49,212 nucleotides of DNA, taken from positions 1-49,212 of the forward strand of contig NZ_VLLN01000029.1 of assembly GCF_007830735.1 (NCBI RefSeq), written 5' to 3'. Positions 33,237-42,189 of this stretch are shown here, in pieces. Made by a program: the position numbers and the translations under genes. Under the pieces are notes generated by a model. That model was not told the DNA's origin. It saw nothing but the letters and a program-made list of their open reading frames with translations, and ran no database searches. Numbering within the stretch: the first letter of the stretch is position 1; every line of letters begins with the position of its first letter. This DNA comes from Geobacter argillaceus. GTDB lineage: Bacteria; Desulfobacterota; Desulfuromonadia; Geobacterales; DSM-12255.

Positions 33237-35492
33237 ATGAATACTCATTCGCTAGCCAGGTTCGCCGTACGGTGCGGCGTTTTGCTCTATGCATCTTTTG
33301 GATACGCAATCCCCATGGTTCCCCTTTTTGCCACCGGCAACGGCCAGTGCGCAACTATCCCGAACGGGATGAACCTTTCGCGGCTGGCCGCAGTAGAAAT
33401 GGCAATCCGCAGGAACATCGACGTCCGGAACGAGGCGCTCAACGCCGTCATGGCCGACACCGATGCGGTGAGAAGCCGGGCGCTGTATGATCCCCTTCTG
33501 AGTACGTCGGCCAGTCGCGCGGTGTCGTCCTTCCCCGGAGAGACCTTCGGGGTTACCAGTACCAACGCGTCTGTTGGTCTGACCCAGTATCTCCCGACCG
33601 GCGGAAGCATCGCCGTTGCCACCCAGACCGGCTACACGAACGCCGACTCCCAATTGACCGGCGTGCCCTCGAAAAACTGGCAGTCATCGGCCGGGATCAG
33701 CATTTCGCAGCCGCTCCTGAAGAATGCCGGCAAGGAAACGACGGAGTTGAGCATCACCCTGGCCGCCAATACCCGGAAAGATTCCATCGAGCGGTTCCGT
33801 TTGTACGTCACCGACACGGTTGTCGCCGTCATTACCTCGTACAACCGTCTCTATTCTCTGCGCCAGACACTGGAGTCGCGGGTAGCGGCGCTGGGCACGG
33901 TGCAGAATCTTCTGGAAGAGATAAAGAAGACGAAGCCTGGTCCCAAGCAGCGGCTGGACATCGCCAACGTGGAGTACGCCCTGTCCCAGCGGCGCAAGGA
34001 ACTCGTCGATGCCGAGCGAAACGTCAGGGACCAGGAGGCGAGCCTGCAGTACCTGATCGGCATGGAGACAAAGACCCAGCTCATCCCCACCGACCCTCCG
34101 GCCAGGGACGAACCACCGGAAACGGAGGAGCAGGCGGTGAAGATGGCGCTGGAGCTTAGGCCGGACCTGAAACAGCTTCGTTTGGCCCTCAAGGCCAGCG
34201 AGTTGCAGGAGCGGGTCGCCCGGCACCAATCGCTCCCCGACCTCTCGGTTACGGCCAGTGGCGGATTCAGCGGGATCGCCGGCGCAGTCGGCAGTACGTA
34301 TCAACAGATCGGAGACGGCAAAGGAAGGTATTGGTCGGCAGGTCTGCAGTTCAGTGTCCCGCTCGGGAATACCGCCGCCGTGAACGATTACCGCAAGAGC
34401 AAGATCAGGACAGAACAGGCGCAAAACCAGATCAGGGCTCTGGAGTGGAAGATACGGAATGATGTTGAAGCGGATATGAGGGCGCTGATTTCGGCCCGAC
34501 TGCAGCTGCAGACGACGGAACGATCACGCCTGTACGCCGAGCAGCGCCGAGAAGAGTACCAAAAGCATACCCGTGCCGGCACGACCTCGGTGCAGGACGT
34601 CATCAACGCGGAGAACGACCTGACTTCGGCCCGCAACGCGCATCAGGACGCGACAGAAGCGTTTGCCTATGCCGTGGCGAAACTTTGGCGCGATATGGGA
34701 AGTCTCCTCGACCACCAGGGGGTTCGTGTCGATACCGCGCACCCGGAAAAGATGACTGAGGGAACGGGAATGGCAGCTTCCTTCGATGCCGTACCACCTG
34801 CGAACCAGACTGTTGTAGCGGAGCCTGATCCGCTCCGGACAACGGTGAACGGTCTGATGGGGAATCCGGTCGGCAGTGGCGTGAAACCTGCCGTACTCGA
34901 TGCCCCCCGGGCGCAAGGCGCTGTCCCATCCGTCGACGACGGCAGGAGGAATCCCTCTCCACCTGCCACAATGGACAAGTCGATGGTCCGGAACGGAGAT
35001 AAGGCGGGGAAGACCGGGAGTGCTGTCAAGGCTGCCTCGTACACGCTCATGATCGGCGAATATGCGGGAAAACCGGCCATGGCCGACGCCAAGAACAAGA
35101 TCAAAAGCGCCGGCCTGTCACCGCTGGTGAAGCCGGGGCCGAAGAAAAAGGTATCGATGATCCGCCTGCTTATCGGCGGGTTCCCGGATCAGAAGTCGGC
35201 CCGCAAAGAGCTCAGCAGGCTGCGCAACATTACTGCGGACTGCTTCATCCTTATGGATGAAAACCGGCAATACCGTCTCTATGCCGGGACATATCGTGAC
35301 GAGAAGGGGGCTGCACAGGAGCAGGCGCGGCTTGCTGCCCATGGTATTCGGTCTAGCCGGGAAACGGCCATCATCTCCGTGTCGACGCTACTGCTTACCG
35401 CCGGAAGCTACCCGACACGCGAGGCCGCACTGAAAGGCGCAGCGCGGTTGGAAGGACAGGGTGTGCCATCGGTTGTCACAGAAAATCTTTAA
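33237..35492 (+). CDS. TolC-family outer-membrane protein with C-terminal SPOR domains
   Basis: A protein of 751 residues. The signal peptide runs to about residue 24 (LLYASFGYA). Residues about 45-500 show the TolC/OEP pattern: two halves with long helices (LRQTLESRVAALGTVQNLLE, KIRNDVEADMRALISARLQL, GTTSVQDVINAENDLTSARN) and barrel strands (ASVGLTQYLPTGGSIAVAT, WSAGLQFSVPLGNTAAVND). After a Pro-rich linker, residues about 600-751 carry SPOR-like half repeats (YTLMIGEYAG, IRLLIGGFPDQKSARKELSR, YRLYAGTYRDEKGAAQEQAR, LLLTAGSYPTREAALKGAAR), about two SPOR domains, which in other proteins bind denuded peptidoglycan. The ribosome site is weak. It lies 206 bases after the cytochrome gene and may share its transcript. 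No inner-membrane pump genes are adjacent. Confidence 0.8.
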   Translation: MNTHSLARFAVRCGVLLYASFGYAIPMVPLFATGNGQCATIPNGMNLSRLAAVEMAIRRNIDVRNEALNAVMADTDAVRSRALYDPLLSTSASRAVSSFPGETFGVTSTNASVGLTQYLPTGGSIAVATQTGYTNADSQLTGVPSKNWQSSAGISISQPLLKNAGKETTELSITLAANTRKDSIERFRLYVTDTVVAVITSYNRLYSLRQTLESRVAALGTVQNLLEEIKKTKPGPKQRLDIANVEYALSQRRKELVDAERNVRDQEASLQYLIGMETKTQLIPTDPPARDEPPETEEQAVKMALELRPDLKQLRLALKASELQERVARHQSLPDLSVTASGGFSGIAGAVGSTYQQIGDGKGRYWSAGLQFSVPLGNTAAVNDYRKSKIRTEQAQNQIRALEWKIRNDVEADMRALISARLQLQTTERSRLYAEQRREEYQKHTRAGTTSVQDVINAENDLTSARNAHQDATEAFAYAVAKLWRDMGSLLDHQGVRVDTAHPEKMTEGTGMAASFDAVPPANQTVVAEPDPLRTTVNGLMGNPVGSGVKPAVLDAPRAQGAVPSVDDGRRNPSPPATMDKSMVRNGDKAGKTGSAVKAASYTLMIGEYAGKPAMADAKNKIKSAGLSPLVKPGPKKKVSMIRLLIGGFPDQKSARKELSRLRNITADCFILMDENRQYRLYAGTYRDEKGAAQEQARLAAHGIRSSRETAIISVSTLLLTAGSYPTREAALKGAARLEGQGVPSVVTENL

Positions 35493-35626
35493 GGGGCTTT
35501 GTTGCCAGGTTAGCTTTCATAAGCGCAAACTTCCTGTGCCCCCATTTCCATGATAAGGTATAACTCTTCGCACCTGGCGTTCAAACATCAACTGCTGAAC
35601 GGCCACCAGCAACGGGAGGTAGAGAT

Positions 35627-36388
35627 ATGCCCTGGGACCCGGAGCTATATCACAAATTCAAGGAGGCGCGGTTTGCCCCGTTCGAAGACCTGTTCGCCCT
35701 CATCAAGGTTCGCGAGGGGCTGACCGTTGTCGATCTGGGGTGCGGCACCGGCGAACTGAGCCGGCGCCTGGCAGACCGTTTGCCGGAAAGCACGGTCCTC
35801 GGTCTCGACAGTTCGGCCACCATGCTGGAGAAGGCCGGTCAGCAACGTTCTCTAAACCTCGATTTTGCCCTTGGCTCCATAGAGAGCGCTACCGGCCAGT
35901 GGGATCTGGTGTTTTCCCATGCCGCCATCCATTGGGTAGAGGATCACCACGCCCTTGTCCCGCGCCTTTTTTCGCTGGTCCGGCCCGGCGGCCAGCTGGC
36001 GGTACAACTCCCCTCAAACCACAACCATCCCGCCCATCTGGCCATTATCGAGACCGCCCGGGAAGAGCCGTTCCGGACGGCTCTCCAAGGCTGGTACCGT
36101 CCCTCGCCGGTACTGGAGGTAGACACCTATGCCGAGCTCCTTTACCGCTCCGGCGGCCAGGAGATTACGGTGCTCGAAAAGGTCTACCCGGCCCTGATGC
36201 CCGATGCCGCTGCCGTGGCCGAATGGACATCGGGCACCACCCTGGTGCCGTACTTCGAACGGTTGCCCACCGAGCTGCACGAGCCGTTTCTGGACCGCTA
36301 CAAGGAGAAGCTCCGTCGTCTCTGGCCGACCGAGCCGGTCTACTATACGTTTCGCCGCATCCTTTTCACCGCCTGCAAGAGCGCCTGA
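35627..36388 (+). CDS. SAM-dependent methyltransferase, trans-aconitate methyltransferase-like
   Basis: A protein of 253 residues with GGGAGGTAGAGAT before the ATG. The start MPWDPELYHKFKEARFAPFE resembles Tam (trans-aconitate 2-methyltransferase: 'W.P..Y..F...R..P..DL'). Class I SAM-binding motifs are present: VVDLGCGTGELSRRLA, VLGLDSSATMLEKA, and the post-motif FSHAAIHWVEDHHAL. The second half SGGQEITVLEKVYPALMPDA, then EWTSGTTLVPYFERLP, fits the Tam substrate lobe. Tam methylates trans-aconitate formed by aconitase side reactions. The substrate is inferred from the family. It stands alone, ending at a strong shared terminator. Confidence 0.75.
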   Translation: MPWDPELYHKFKEARFAPFEDLFALIKVREGLTVVDLGCGTGELSRRLADRLPESTVLGLDSSATMLEKAGQQRSLNLDFALGSIESATGQWDLVFSHAAIHWVEDHHALVPRLFSLVRPGGQLAVQLPSNHNHPAHLAIIETAREEPFRTALQGWYRPSPVLEVDTYAELLYRSGGQEITVLEKVYPALMPDAAAVAEWTSGTTLVPYFERLPTELHEPFLDRYKEKLRRLWPTEPVYYTFRRILFTACKSA

Positions 36389-36418
36389 ATTTTTGCCCGC
36401 CGCCATTGACCTGGAATG

Positions 36419-36458
36419 GGAACGGGCCGGCTATCTCTGCTGATAGCCGGCCCGTTCC
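36419..36458. terminator. bidirectional terminator
   Basis: A perfect 17-bp stem (36419-36435 with 36442-36458) around TCTGCT lies between the convergent methyltransferase and radical SAM genes. It should work in both directions by position. Confidence 0.8.
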
Positions 36459-36490
36459 TCCCTTATCTGCCGAACCGGGTTCATCCCCGC

Positions 36491-38005
36491 TTATTCCAGG
36501 CACTCGTCTCTTTCTAGCATCGCACCCCCGGTGATCGTTTCCGCGACCTTTCGGAAGTGGAACCCGTAGACGGCATAGGTTATGGCCAGCGGGAAGAGTC
36601 GTGGCCGCCTGACCAGCGACCAGAAGAAGAGTTTCCAGAACTGGAACCGTTCCCTGCCAATGACCCCCAGGAACAGGATCGATTTGAAGAGCGCCCCGAC
36701 ATACCCCGGCTGGAGGTGGAATTTCCCCAGATGCGCCGGACGGTACTCCCTGAGGAGCCTGATCACCCGCTGATAGTAGTTTTTGGGTGAGTAGATGGTG
36801 TCGAGGATGGTCCGGTAGCCGCCGATGAGCAGCTTGAGCTCCATCCGGGGGGTGAAGTTGATGGCGATGGCGGTATTGTTGCCCGAGGCCTTCCCCAGAA
36901 GCCTCCCCTCCCGTGACATGCGCTGATAGAGCCTGGTGCCGCGCAGGGCGATCAGCACCCCTACCATGGCGGTGACAATGCCGCTCTCCTGGATAAAACG
37001 GATCTGCCGGTCGAAGGTCTCCGGCGAATCACTGTCAAAGCCGACGATGAACCCCCCGTGCACCTGCAGGCCGGCCCGCTGGATGCACTTGACCGAGGCC
37101 AGCAGGTCGCGGTTCCTGTTCTGCACCTTGCCGCTCTCAACGAGACCGTCCTCGTGGGGGGTCTCGATGCCGATAAAGACCTCCTCGAACCCGGCCCTGA
37201 CCATCAGCTCCATGAGTTGGGGATCGTCGGCCAGGTCGATGGACGCCTCGGTATAGAAGTAGAACGGCCGCCCCCGTTCCTCCATCCAGTCGATTATGGC
37301 GGGCAGGAGTTCCCGTTTCAGCTTCGCCCGGTCGCCGATGAAGTTGTCGTCGACAAAGAAAATCGCCCCGCGCCACCCCCGGACATAGAGGCTCTCCAGT
37401 TCGGCGATCAGCTGTGCTTGCGCCTTGCTCCGCGGTTTTCTGCCGAACAGCGTCGTGATGTCGCAGAACTCGCAGTCAAAGGGGCAACCCCGGCAATACT
37501 GGATATTCATGGCGGCATAGTTCCTGACATCTATCAGGTTCCAGAGCGGGATCGGGGTGCTCGCCAGGTCCGCCCGCCGCTCGTCGGCGTAGATACGCCT
37601 CGGCTCCCCGTTCAGCAGGTCCGTCAGGAACGGGGCAAGGGTGAGTTCCGCCTCGTTCAGCACCAGGTGGTCCACGTCGGGGAAATCCTCGTGGCAGGCG
37701 GTAAAGAGGGGGCCACCGGCGACGGTCTTCACTCCCAGCTGTCGACAGCGGGCGATTACCTCCTGCGCCGATTCCCGCTGGATGGTCATGGCGCTGATGA
37801 AGACGTAGTCCGCCCATGTCAGTTCCTCGTCGGCGAGCGGACACACGTTCATGTCGACGAGCCGCTTGTGCCATTCAGCGGGGAGCATGGCAGCCACCGT
37901 CAAGAGCCCCAGCGGGGGGAAACTCGCTTTCCTGTCGATGAATTTCAGGGCGTGCCGGAAGCTCCAGAAGGTGTCCGGGTAGTGGGGATACACAAGGAGA
38001 ATCTT
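36491..38005 (-). CDS. B12-binding radical SAM protein (DUF4070-like)
   Basis: A protein of 504 residues. The start at ATG 38005 (MKILLVYPHYPDTFWSF) has GACAGGAGC upstream; a longer start 16 codons earlier is unlikely. Residues 1-140 form a B12-binding Rossmann-like domain (PPLGLLTVAAMLPAEW, LVDMNV). The radical SAM cluster motif is CPFDCEFC with Cys175, Cys179 and Cys182, and downstream are FVDDNFIGD and VFIGIETPHEDGLVESGK. The C-terminal part (from about 400) with KNYYQRVIRLLREY matches the DUF4070 extension also found in hopanoid methylase HpnP and its many relatives. Reaction and substrate are unknown; methylation or rearrangement of a lipid or cofactor is typical. No pathway genes are adjacent. 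Confidence 0.82.
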   Translation of the reverse strand, partial: KILLVYPHYPDTFWSFRHALKFIDRKASFPPLGLLTVAAMLPAEWHKRLVDMNVCPLADEELTWADYVFISAMTIQRESAQEVIARCRQLGVKTVAGGPLFTACHEDFPDVDHLVLNEAELTLAPFLTDLLNGEPRRIYADERRADLASTPIPLWNLIDVRNYAAMNIQYCRGCPFDCEFCDITTLFGRKPRSKAQAQLIAELESLYVRGWRGAIFFVDDNFIGDRAKLKRELLPAIIDWMEERGRPFYFYTEASIDLADDPQLMELMVRAGFEEVFIGIETPHEDGLVESGKVQNRNRDLLASVKCIQRAGLQVHGGFIVGFDSDSPETFDRQIRFIQESGIVTAMVGVLIALRGTRLYQRMSREGRLLGKASGNNTAIAINFTPRMELKLLIGGYRTILDTIYSPKNYYQRVIRLLREYRPAHLGKFHLQPGYVGALFKSILFLGVIGRERFQFWKLFFWSLVRRPRLFPLAITYAVYGFHFRKVAETITGGAMLERDECLE

Positions 38006-38345
38006 CATGTGACTGCTCCTGTCGTCTGTATGTCTGCGGGAAGGGTTTCCCAAAGTATAGGGCTATTTCTGCGGCTGTCATTGCTGGCAATGTAAAGCCT
38101 TTGTAAAAGGTGGGCGACTGCGGGCTAGACTTGACTTCAGCGGAGTGCCACGGCCAACATGTGGCCCTTGTGCTTTGCCAGGGGAGCGGTGGAAATCTCC
38201 GGGATACCGCTCGATCAGGTTTTGGGACGAATTTGTGGGCGCACGCGTAACCAGCATAACCAGCATTGACTGATTGACAGGTTAGTAGCGCAAGTTATTC
38301 TAACTTGGCGATGTTCAATGCGATGTGCTCCGGGAGACGCAGGCT
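38006..38345. other. 340-bp intergenic region between divergent genes
   Basis: No gene is seen. It holds a GAGCGGT/ACCGCTC stem around 38186-38214, a short direct repeat CCAGCAT (38251-38267), and the promoter for the downstream outer-membrane protein gene. It does not contain the conserved GEMM-I blocks. Confidence 0.5.
38274..38301 (+). promoter_or_regulatory. promoter of the outer-membrane protein gene
   Basis: A perfect TTGACA (38274-38279), a 16-base spacer and TATTCT (38296-38301) lie 45 bases before ATG 38346. Confidence 0.6.
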
Positions 38346-39695
38346 ATGGCTGGGTGGAAATCGGGCAGACGGGAAACTGGCATCGTATCCCTGATTTTTA
38401 CGGGCACTCTCCTGTGTTCCGGCTTGACGATGCACGGCATTGCCATTGCCGACCAGAAGGCTGAGGCGTCTGCTTCCCGGATAGGAGGGGGGGGAACAAC
38501 CTCTGGGGAAACCGTGGAATATCACACGCCGCTGGCCGGAGAGCCATTACACTCTTACTTCATGGGCAAATCGGTAGACATCCCTGCCCAGGACCGTGGT
38601 CGTGTGACTGCCCTGACGCTGGGGGGCGTATTCTACACTCCCAGACAGGGAAGTACCGCCGCTACGCCGATTGGCGCCCTCTTTTTGAAGCGGGTGTGGG
38701 ACGAGTCCAGGACACGCAACTTGATAAGTATCTTCGTCAACGACCTGGAGTATGACAGAAGCTTCGGGAATCTTGAACTCGTCACGCGTTTTGAAAACAA
38801 CACTATTCCAGGTGGCCAGAGGGAGGTGGTCAACAACCGGGAGATCAGGTCGTCAGACGCGATATGGGGGACGGTGATCGCCTCGTTGGGTCCCGGACTT
38901 CGCTACAGGGTGGCCCCCTTCCAGGTCGACAACGACCTGAGGCTTCAACTGCTCGGCAAGATCGGGTACTTTTATGCCGAGCGGACAAGCGACACCGGAC
39001 CAGACCTGGTACTGCCGCCGGACACCATGCTGTACGGCGTGAAACTGCGGGGCCGTTATGACGGGATGCGCCGGAATCTGCTGGAACTCCCCCATACGGG
39101 GATGGCAGCCGGATTCGACCTTGATTACCTGTTCCGGGACAAATGGGCGGATTTCGGCACCATTCCCGATGCGCTCTTCACCAGCGCGCATACCCGGGAC
39201 TTCCTCCAGTTTAACGGCTATTTCATGGGTGCCGGCGCGATTCCGGGGCTGTCGGAGAAGAACCGGATGCTCTTCAGCTTCCACGGTGGCATCACTCCCA
39301 AGGAGAGCGCCGACCGCTACAATGCCATCACGATCGGCGGCGGACCTCTTCCCGGCGAATCGGATGACCTCTGTCGCCCCGATTATCCCGGCACCATGTT
39401 CAACCAGGTTCTCGTAGCCAATTATGCCCTGGCAGCCCTGCAATACCGGCGCGAACTGGCGCCATTCCTCTATCTCCACCTGCGGGAGACGTTCATCTGG
39501 GCGGACCGGGCAGCGGTTACCGATAGCAACCGGTTTCTGTTCAAAAGCACAACCGGGGCAGCAACGACCATCGGCCTGGATACCGGTTTTTTCTGGGATT
39601 CCGAGCTGTATATCGGGTATGCATGGGATTCCGGTTTCGTTCGTAATGGCAAGTCGGGAAGCGGCCTGATCCTTACCTGGAACAAATCATTCTGA
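38346..39695 (+). CDS. putative outer-membrane beta-barrel protein
   Basis: A protein of 449 residues. ATG 38346 is preceded by GGGAGACGC; a GTG at 38325 would add seven residues. The N-terminal segment IVSLIFTGTLLCSGLTMHG is signal-peptide-like, and the mature part is beta-rich with aromatic girdle residues (VTALTLGGVFYTPRQGS, LGKIGYFYAER, DSELYIGYAWDSGFV), ending in LILTWNKSF. The final Phe fits BAM-dependent barrels. The middle DGMRRNLLELPHTGMAAGFD resembles bacterial surface-antigen type barrels, but I cannot name a family. It is monocistronic. Confidence 0.6.
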   Translation: MAGWKSGRRETGIVSLIFTGTLLCSGLTMHGIAIADQKAEASASRIGGGGTTSGETVEYHTPLAGEPLHSYFMGKSVDIPAQDRGRVTALTLGGVFYTPRQGSTAATPIGALFLKRVWDESRTRNLISIFVNDLEYDRSFGNLELVTRFENNTIPGGQREVVNNREIRSSDAIWGTVIASLGPGLRYRVAPFQVDNDLRLQLLGKIGYFYAERTSDTGPDLVLPPDTMLYGVKLRGRYDGMRRNLLELPHTGMAAGFDLDYLFRDKWADFGTIPDALFTSAHTRDFLQFNGYFMGAGAIPGLSEKNRMLFSFHGGITPKESADRYNAITIGGGPLPGESDDLCRPDYPGTMFNQVLVANYALAALQYRRELAPFLYLHLRETFIWADRAAVTDSNRFLFKSTTGAATTIGLDTGFFWDSELYIGYAWDSGFVRNGKSGSGLILTWNKSF

Positions 39696-39780
39696 CGCCA
39701 CAGGGCGTTTTCTTTCATATCCTTTTACCTCCTTAGGTCAATTACCTTTATCAAGAAGAAAATGCCTGCAAAAAGACATG

Positions 39781-39828
39781 TTACAATTGTAAATAATAAT
39801 ATTGACACCCGCGCCAGGCCAATATCAC
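39781..39828 (+). promoter_or_regulatory. palindrome and promoter of the ftsH operon
   Basis: TTACAATTGTAA (39781-39792) is a perfect 12-bp palindrome, followed at 39802-39807 by TTGACA and, after 15 bases, TATCAC (39823-39828). The palindrome just upstream of the -35 box could bind a regulator. The spacer is short, so the promoter may be activator dependent. It is not a CIRCE element. Confidence 0.4.
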
Positions 39829-39873
39829 AGATCATCAGGTCCTGCCAACAACAGCAGCGAAAGGAGAATGACC

Positions 39874-40035
39874 ATGGCTAAAGAATACTCCATTACGTTG
39901 CACGAACCTCCTACCACCCAACTCATCCGAGAAGGAATGGAGCAGCATCTGAACCAGGTGGCGCAGGAAGGGTGGAGGATGGTTACTGTCGTCAAGGAGA
40001 GCGGTTATTACTATTTTTTCTGGGAAAGAGATTGA
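39874..40035 (+). CDS. small DUF4177-like protein 1, upstream of ftsH
   Basis: A protein of 53 residues from ATG 39874 with AAAGGAGAA upstream (ATG 39868 is an alternative). It contains MEQHLNQVAQEGWRMVTVVK and ends YYYFFWERD. The L-N-x3-x-x-G-W-x-x-V pattern is that of the small DUF4177 domain, an alpha/beta fold of unknown function. The next gene encodes a clear paralogue and the one after that FtsH. A role as a small modulator of FtsH or as a stress-linked protein is inference from order only. Confidence 0.6.
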   Translation: MAKEYSITLHEPPTTQLIREGMEQHLNQVAQEGWRMVTVVKESGYYYFFWERD

Positions 40036-40048
40036 TGGGGAGTCGGTC

Positions 40049-40255
40049 ATGGCGAAAGCATACACCTTCACGACCAGGCATTATCCGGTAAACGATCTCC
40101 TGGCACTTGATCTACAGGATCACCTGGATCAAATGGCCAAGGCAGGATGGGAACTGGTAAGCACCCAGCAGCTCATTAATGAGCATAGCGCCACTACCCC
40201 GCAGATGATATTCTTCTGGGGCAGAAATAGCAGCGACATTCCTGTCAAGGACTAA
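40049..40255 (+). CDS. small DUF4177-like protein 2, upstream of ftsH
   Basis: A protein of 68 residues starting 13 bases after the first small gene, with GGGGAG upstream. LQDHLDQMAKAGWELVSTQQ matches the same region of protein 1 (H-L-x-Q-x-A-x-x-G-W-x-x-V), and both share an FFW near the C-terminus (IFFWGRN versus YFFWERD), so the two arose by duplication. It ends 3 bases before the ftsH ATG, which implies cotranscription. Function is unknown. Confidence 0.6.
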   Translation: MAKAYTFTTRHYPVNDLLALDLQDHLDQMAKAGWELVSTQQLINEHSATTPQMIFFWGRNSSDIPVKD

Positions 40256-40258
40256 TCC

Positions 40259-42121
40259 ATGAACCAGTCAACCTGGCGCACGATTCTTCTCATGATGGTA
40301 GTAACGATACTATTTAATTTCGGCTACAACTATCTTCGACGCGATGCGGGGCAGAGTGCCGAGATAAGCTACAGCCGCTTTCGCAGCGAACTTGCCGGCA
40401 ACAACCTGAAAAAGGTCAGGTTCAAGGGGGCGGCCGTAAGCGGTGAATTCCTGAAGAAGGTTCAGGTGGCCGAAACGGTGCAGGGCAAAGAGGTCACACG
40501 GGACGTGGGGGCCTTTTCCACGACCATGCCGGCTACGGCCGATCCGGCGCTGATTGCCGAACTGAGCGGCCACAAGGTGGAGATCGTTGCAGTTTCTACC
40601 GAAGCATCGCCTCTTGTTTCTTTTCTCATCACACTACTCCCCTGGATTCTGATTATCGGTGTCTGGTGGTATATCTCCCGCACTGCCCGTAACCAGGGGC
40701 CGATGGGTAGTATGTTCGGCAGCTTTGCCAAATCCGGAGCCAGGATGTACGGCACCGGGGAGAAGGTCAATGTCACCTTCGAAGATGTGGCCGGCATGGA
40801 GAACAGCAAGCAGGAGCTAAAGGAGATTGTCGAGTACCTGAAGGAGCCGGGACAGTTTCGTCGCATCGGCGGCAAGGTGCCGAAGGGGATCCTGCTGGTC
40901 GGGCCTCCCGGTACCGGAAAGACCCTGCTGGCGCGGGCGGTAGCAGGAGAGGCGGGGGTCAACTTCTTCACCATCTCTGCATCCCAGTTTATCGAGATGT
41001 ATGTCGGGGTTGGCGCCAGCCGGGTCAGGGACCTTTTCAACAACGCCAAGAAGAGTGCGCCGAGCATTATCTTTATCGACGAGATCGATGCCGTAGGGAG
41101 AAGCCGAGGCACAGGCCTGGGCGGCGGCAATGACGAGCGGGAGCAGACACTGAATCAGCTTCTCTCCGAGATGGACGGTTTCGACCAGCACGAGGAGGTG
41201 ATCGTGCTGGCAGCTACCAACCGTCCCGACGTGCTGGATCCGGCGCTGCTCCGCCCCGGCCGTTTCGACCGGCATGTGGTGATCGAACGGCCGGACTGGC
41301 GGGACCGGGAAAAAATCCTTAAGGTACATACGCGTAAGATCGCGCTGGCCGAAGGGGTCGATTTCATCACCATCGCCAAGGGGACTCCCGGAATGACCGG
41401 CGCCGATCTGGAAAATCTGGTGAACGAAGCGGCCATTCTGGCTTCGCGGGAGAGCGCCTCAGCCGTTACCATGGCGCACCTGGAGCAGGCCAAGGACAAG
41501 CTCCTGATGGGCGGCGAGCGGAAAATGGTCATATCCGACAACGAGAAGAGGATCACCGCCTACCATGAGGCAGGACACACCCTGATTGCCAAGCTGCTTC
41601 CGGGCACCGATCCGATCCACAAGGTAACGATCATACCTCACGGCATGGCGCTGGGAATCACCCAGCAACTCCCGGAGGATGATCGCTATTATTACCCCCG
41701 GAGTTATCTGGAAAACCGCATCAGTGTTACCCTGGGCGGTCGGGCTGCCGAGCGGCTGATCTTTGGTGAAGTCTCCACCGGCGCCCAGAACGATCTGAAG
41801 ATGGTTACCGATCTGGCCGAGAAGATGGTCTGCCAGTGGGGGATGAGCGAAAAGGTCGGGCCGGTCGCCTTTACCCGCGGCGAAGAGCATCCGTTTCTCG
41901 GACGCAAGCTGGCACAAGAAAAGGGGTTTTCCGAAGAGATGGCCTGGGTGATCGACCAGGAGATCACCGCCATCATCCGCCATGGGGAAGAGGTTGCCGA
42001 CGGGCTGCTGAGTGCACACAGACTCCGTCTGGATGCCCTGGCGACGGCCCTGCAGGAAGAGGAGACCCTGGATGGTGCACGGGTGGAGGAGATTCTTCGG
42101 CTTACCCCAGCCCCCTCTTAA
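40259..42121 (+). CDS. ftsH: ATP-dependent zinc metalloprotease FtsH
   Basis: A protein of 620 residues, normal for FtsH. A first membrane helix lies at about 8-25 ([18 protein letters not shown]), then a periplasmic domain, and a second helix at about 122-142 ([18 protein letters not shown]). The AAA domain has Walker A GPPGTGKT (215-222), Walker [16 protein letters not shown], and the second region of homology [18 protein letters not shown]. The zinc protease motif is HEAGH (436-440) and the third ligand Asp lies in [14 protein letters not shown]. FtsH degrades unstable cytosolic and membrane proteins. Geobacter genomes usually have more than one FtsH; this copy, in an operon with two small DUF4177-like proteins, may be the specialised one. 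Confidence 0.95.
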   Translation: MNQSTWRTILLMMVVTILFNFGYNYLRRDAGQSAEISYSRFRSELAGNNLKKVRFKGAAVSGEFLKKVQVAETVQGKEVTRDVGAFSTTMPATADPALIAELSGHKVEIVAVSTEASPLVSFLITLLPWILIIGVWWYISRTARNQGPMGSMFGSFAKSGARMYGTGEKVNVTFEDVAGMENSKQELKEIVEYLKEPGQFRRIGGKVPKGILLVGPPGTGKTLLARAVAGEAGVNFFTISASQFIEMYVGVGASRVRDLFNNAKKSAPSIIFIDEIDAVGRSRGTGLGGGNDEREQTLNQLLSEMDGFDQHEEVIVLAATNRPDVLDPALLRPGRFDRHVVIERPDWRDREKILKVHTRKIALAEGVDFITIAKGTPGMTGADLENLVNEAAILASRESASAVTMAHLEQAKDKLLMGGERKMVISDNEKRITAYHEAGHTLIAKLLPGTDPIHKVTIIPHGMALGITQQLPEDDRYYYPRSYLENRISVTLGGRAAERLIFGEVSTGAQNDLKMVTDLAEKMVCQWGMSEKVGPVAFTRGEEHPFLGRKLAQEKGFSEEMAWVIDQEITAIIRHGEEVADGLLSAHRLRLDALATALQEEETLDGARVEEILRLTPAPS

Positions 42122-42189
42122 GTCTCAGCCTCTCCCCTGTTCCTGGCGCGCATCTCCTCGATCAACTTGTGGATGCATCGTCATGGGAT

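Noticed and set aside
38144-38230. Candidate riboswitch upstream of the outer-membrane protein gene
   Set aside because: Only a single GAGCGGT/ACCGCTC stem is present and it lies upstream of the likely promoter; no known class fits.
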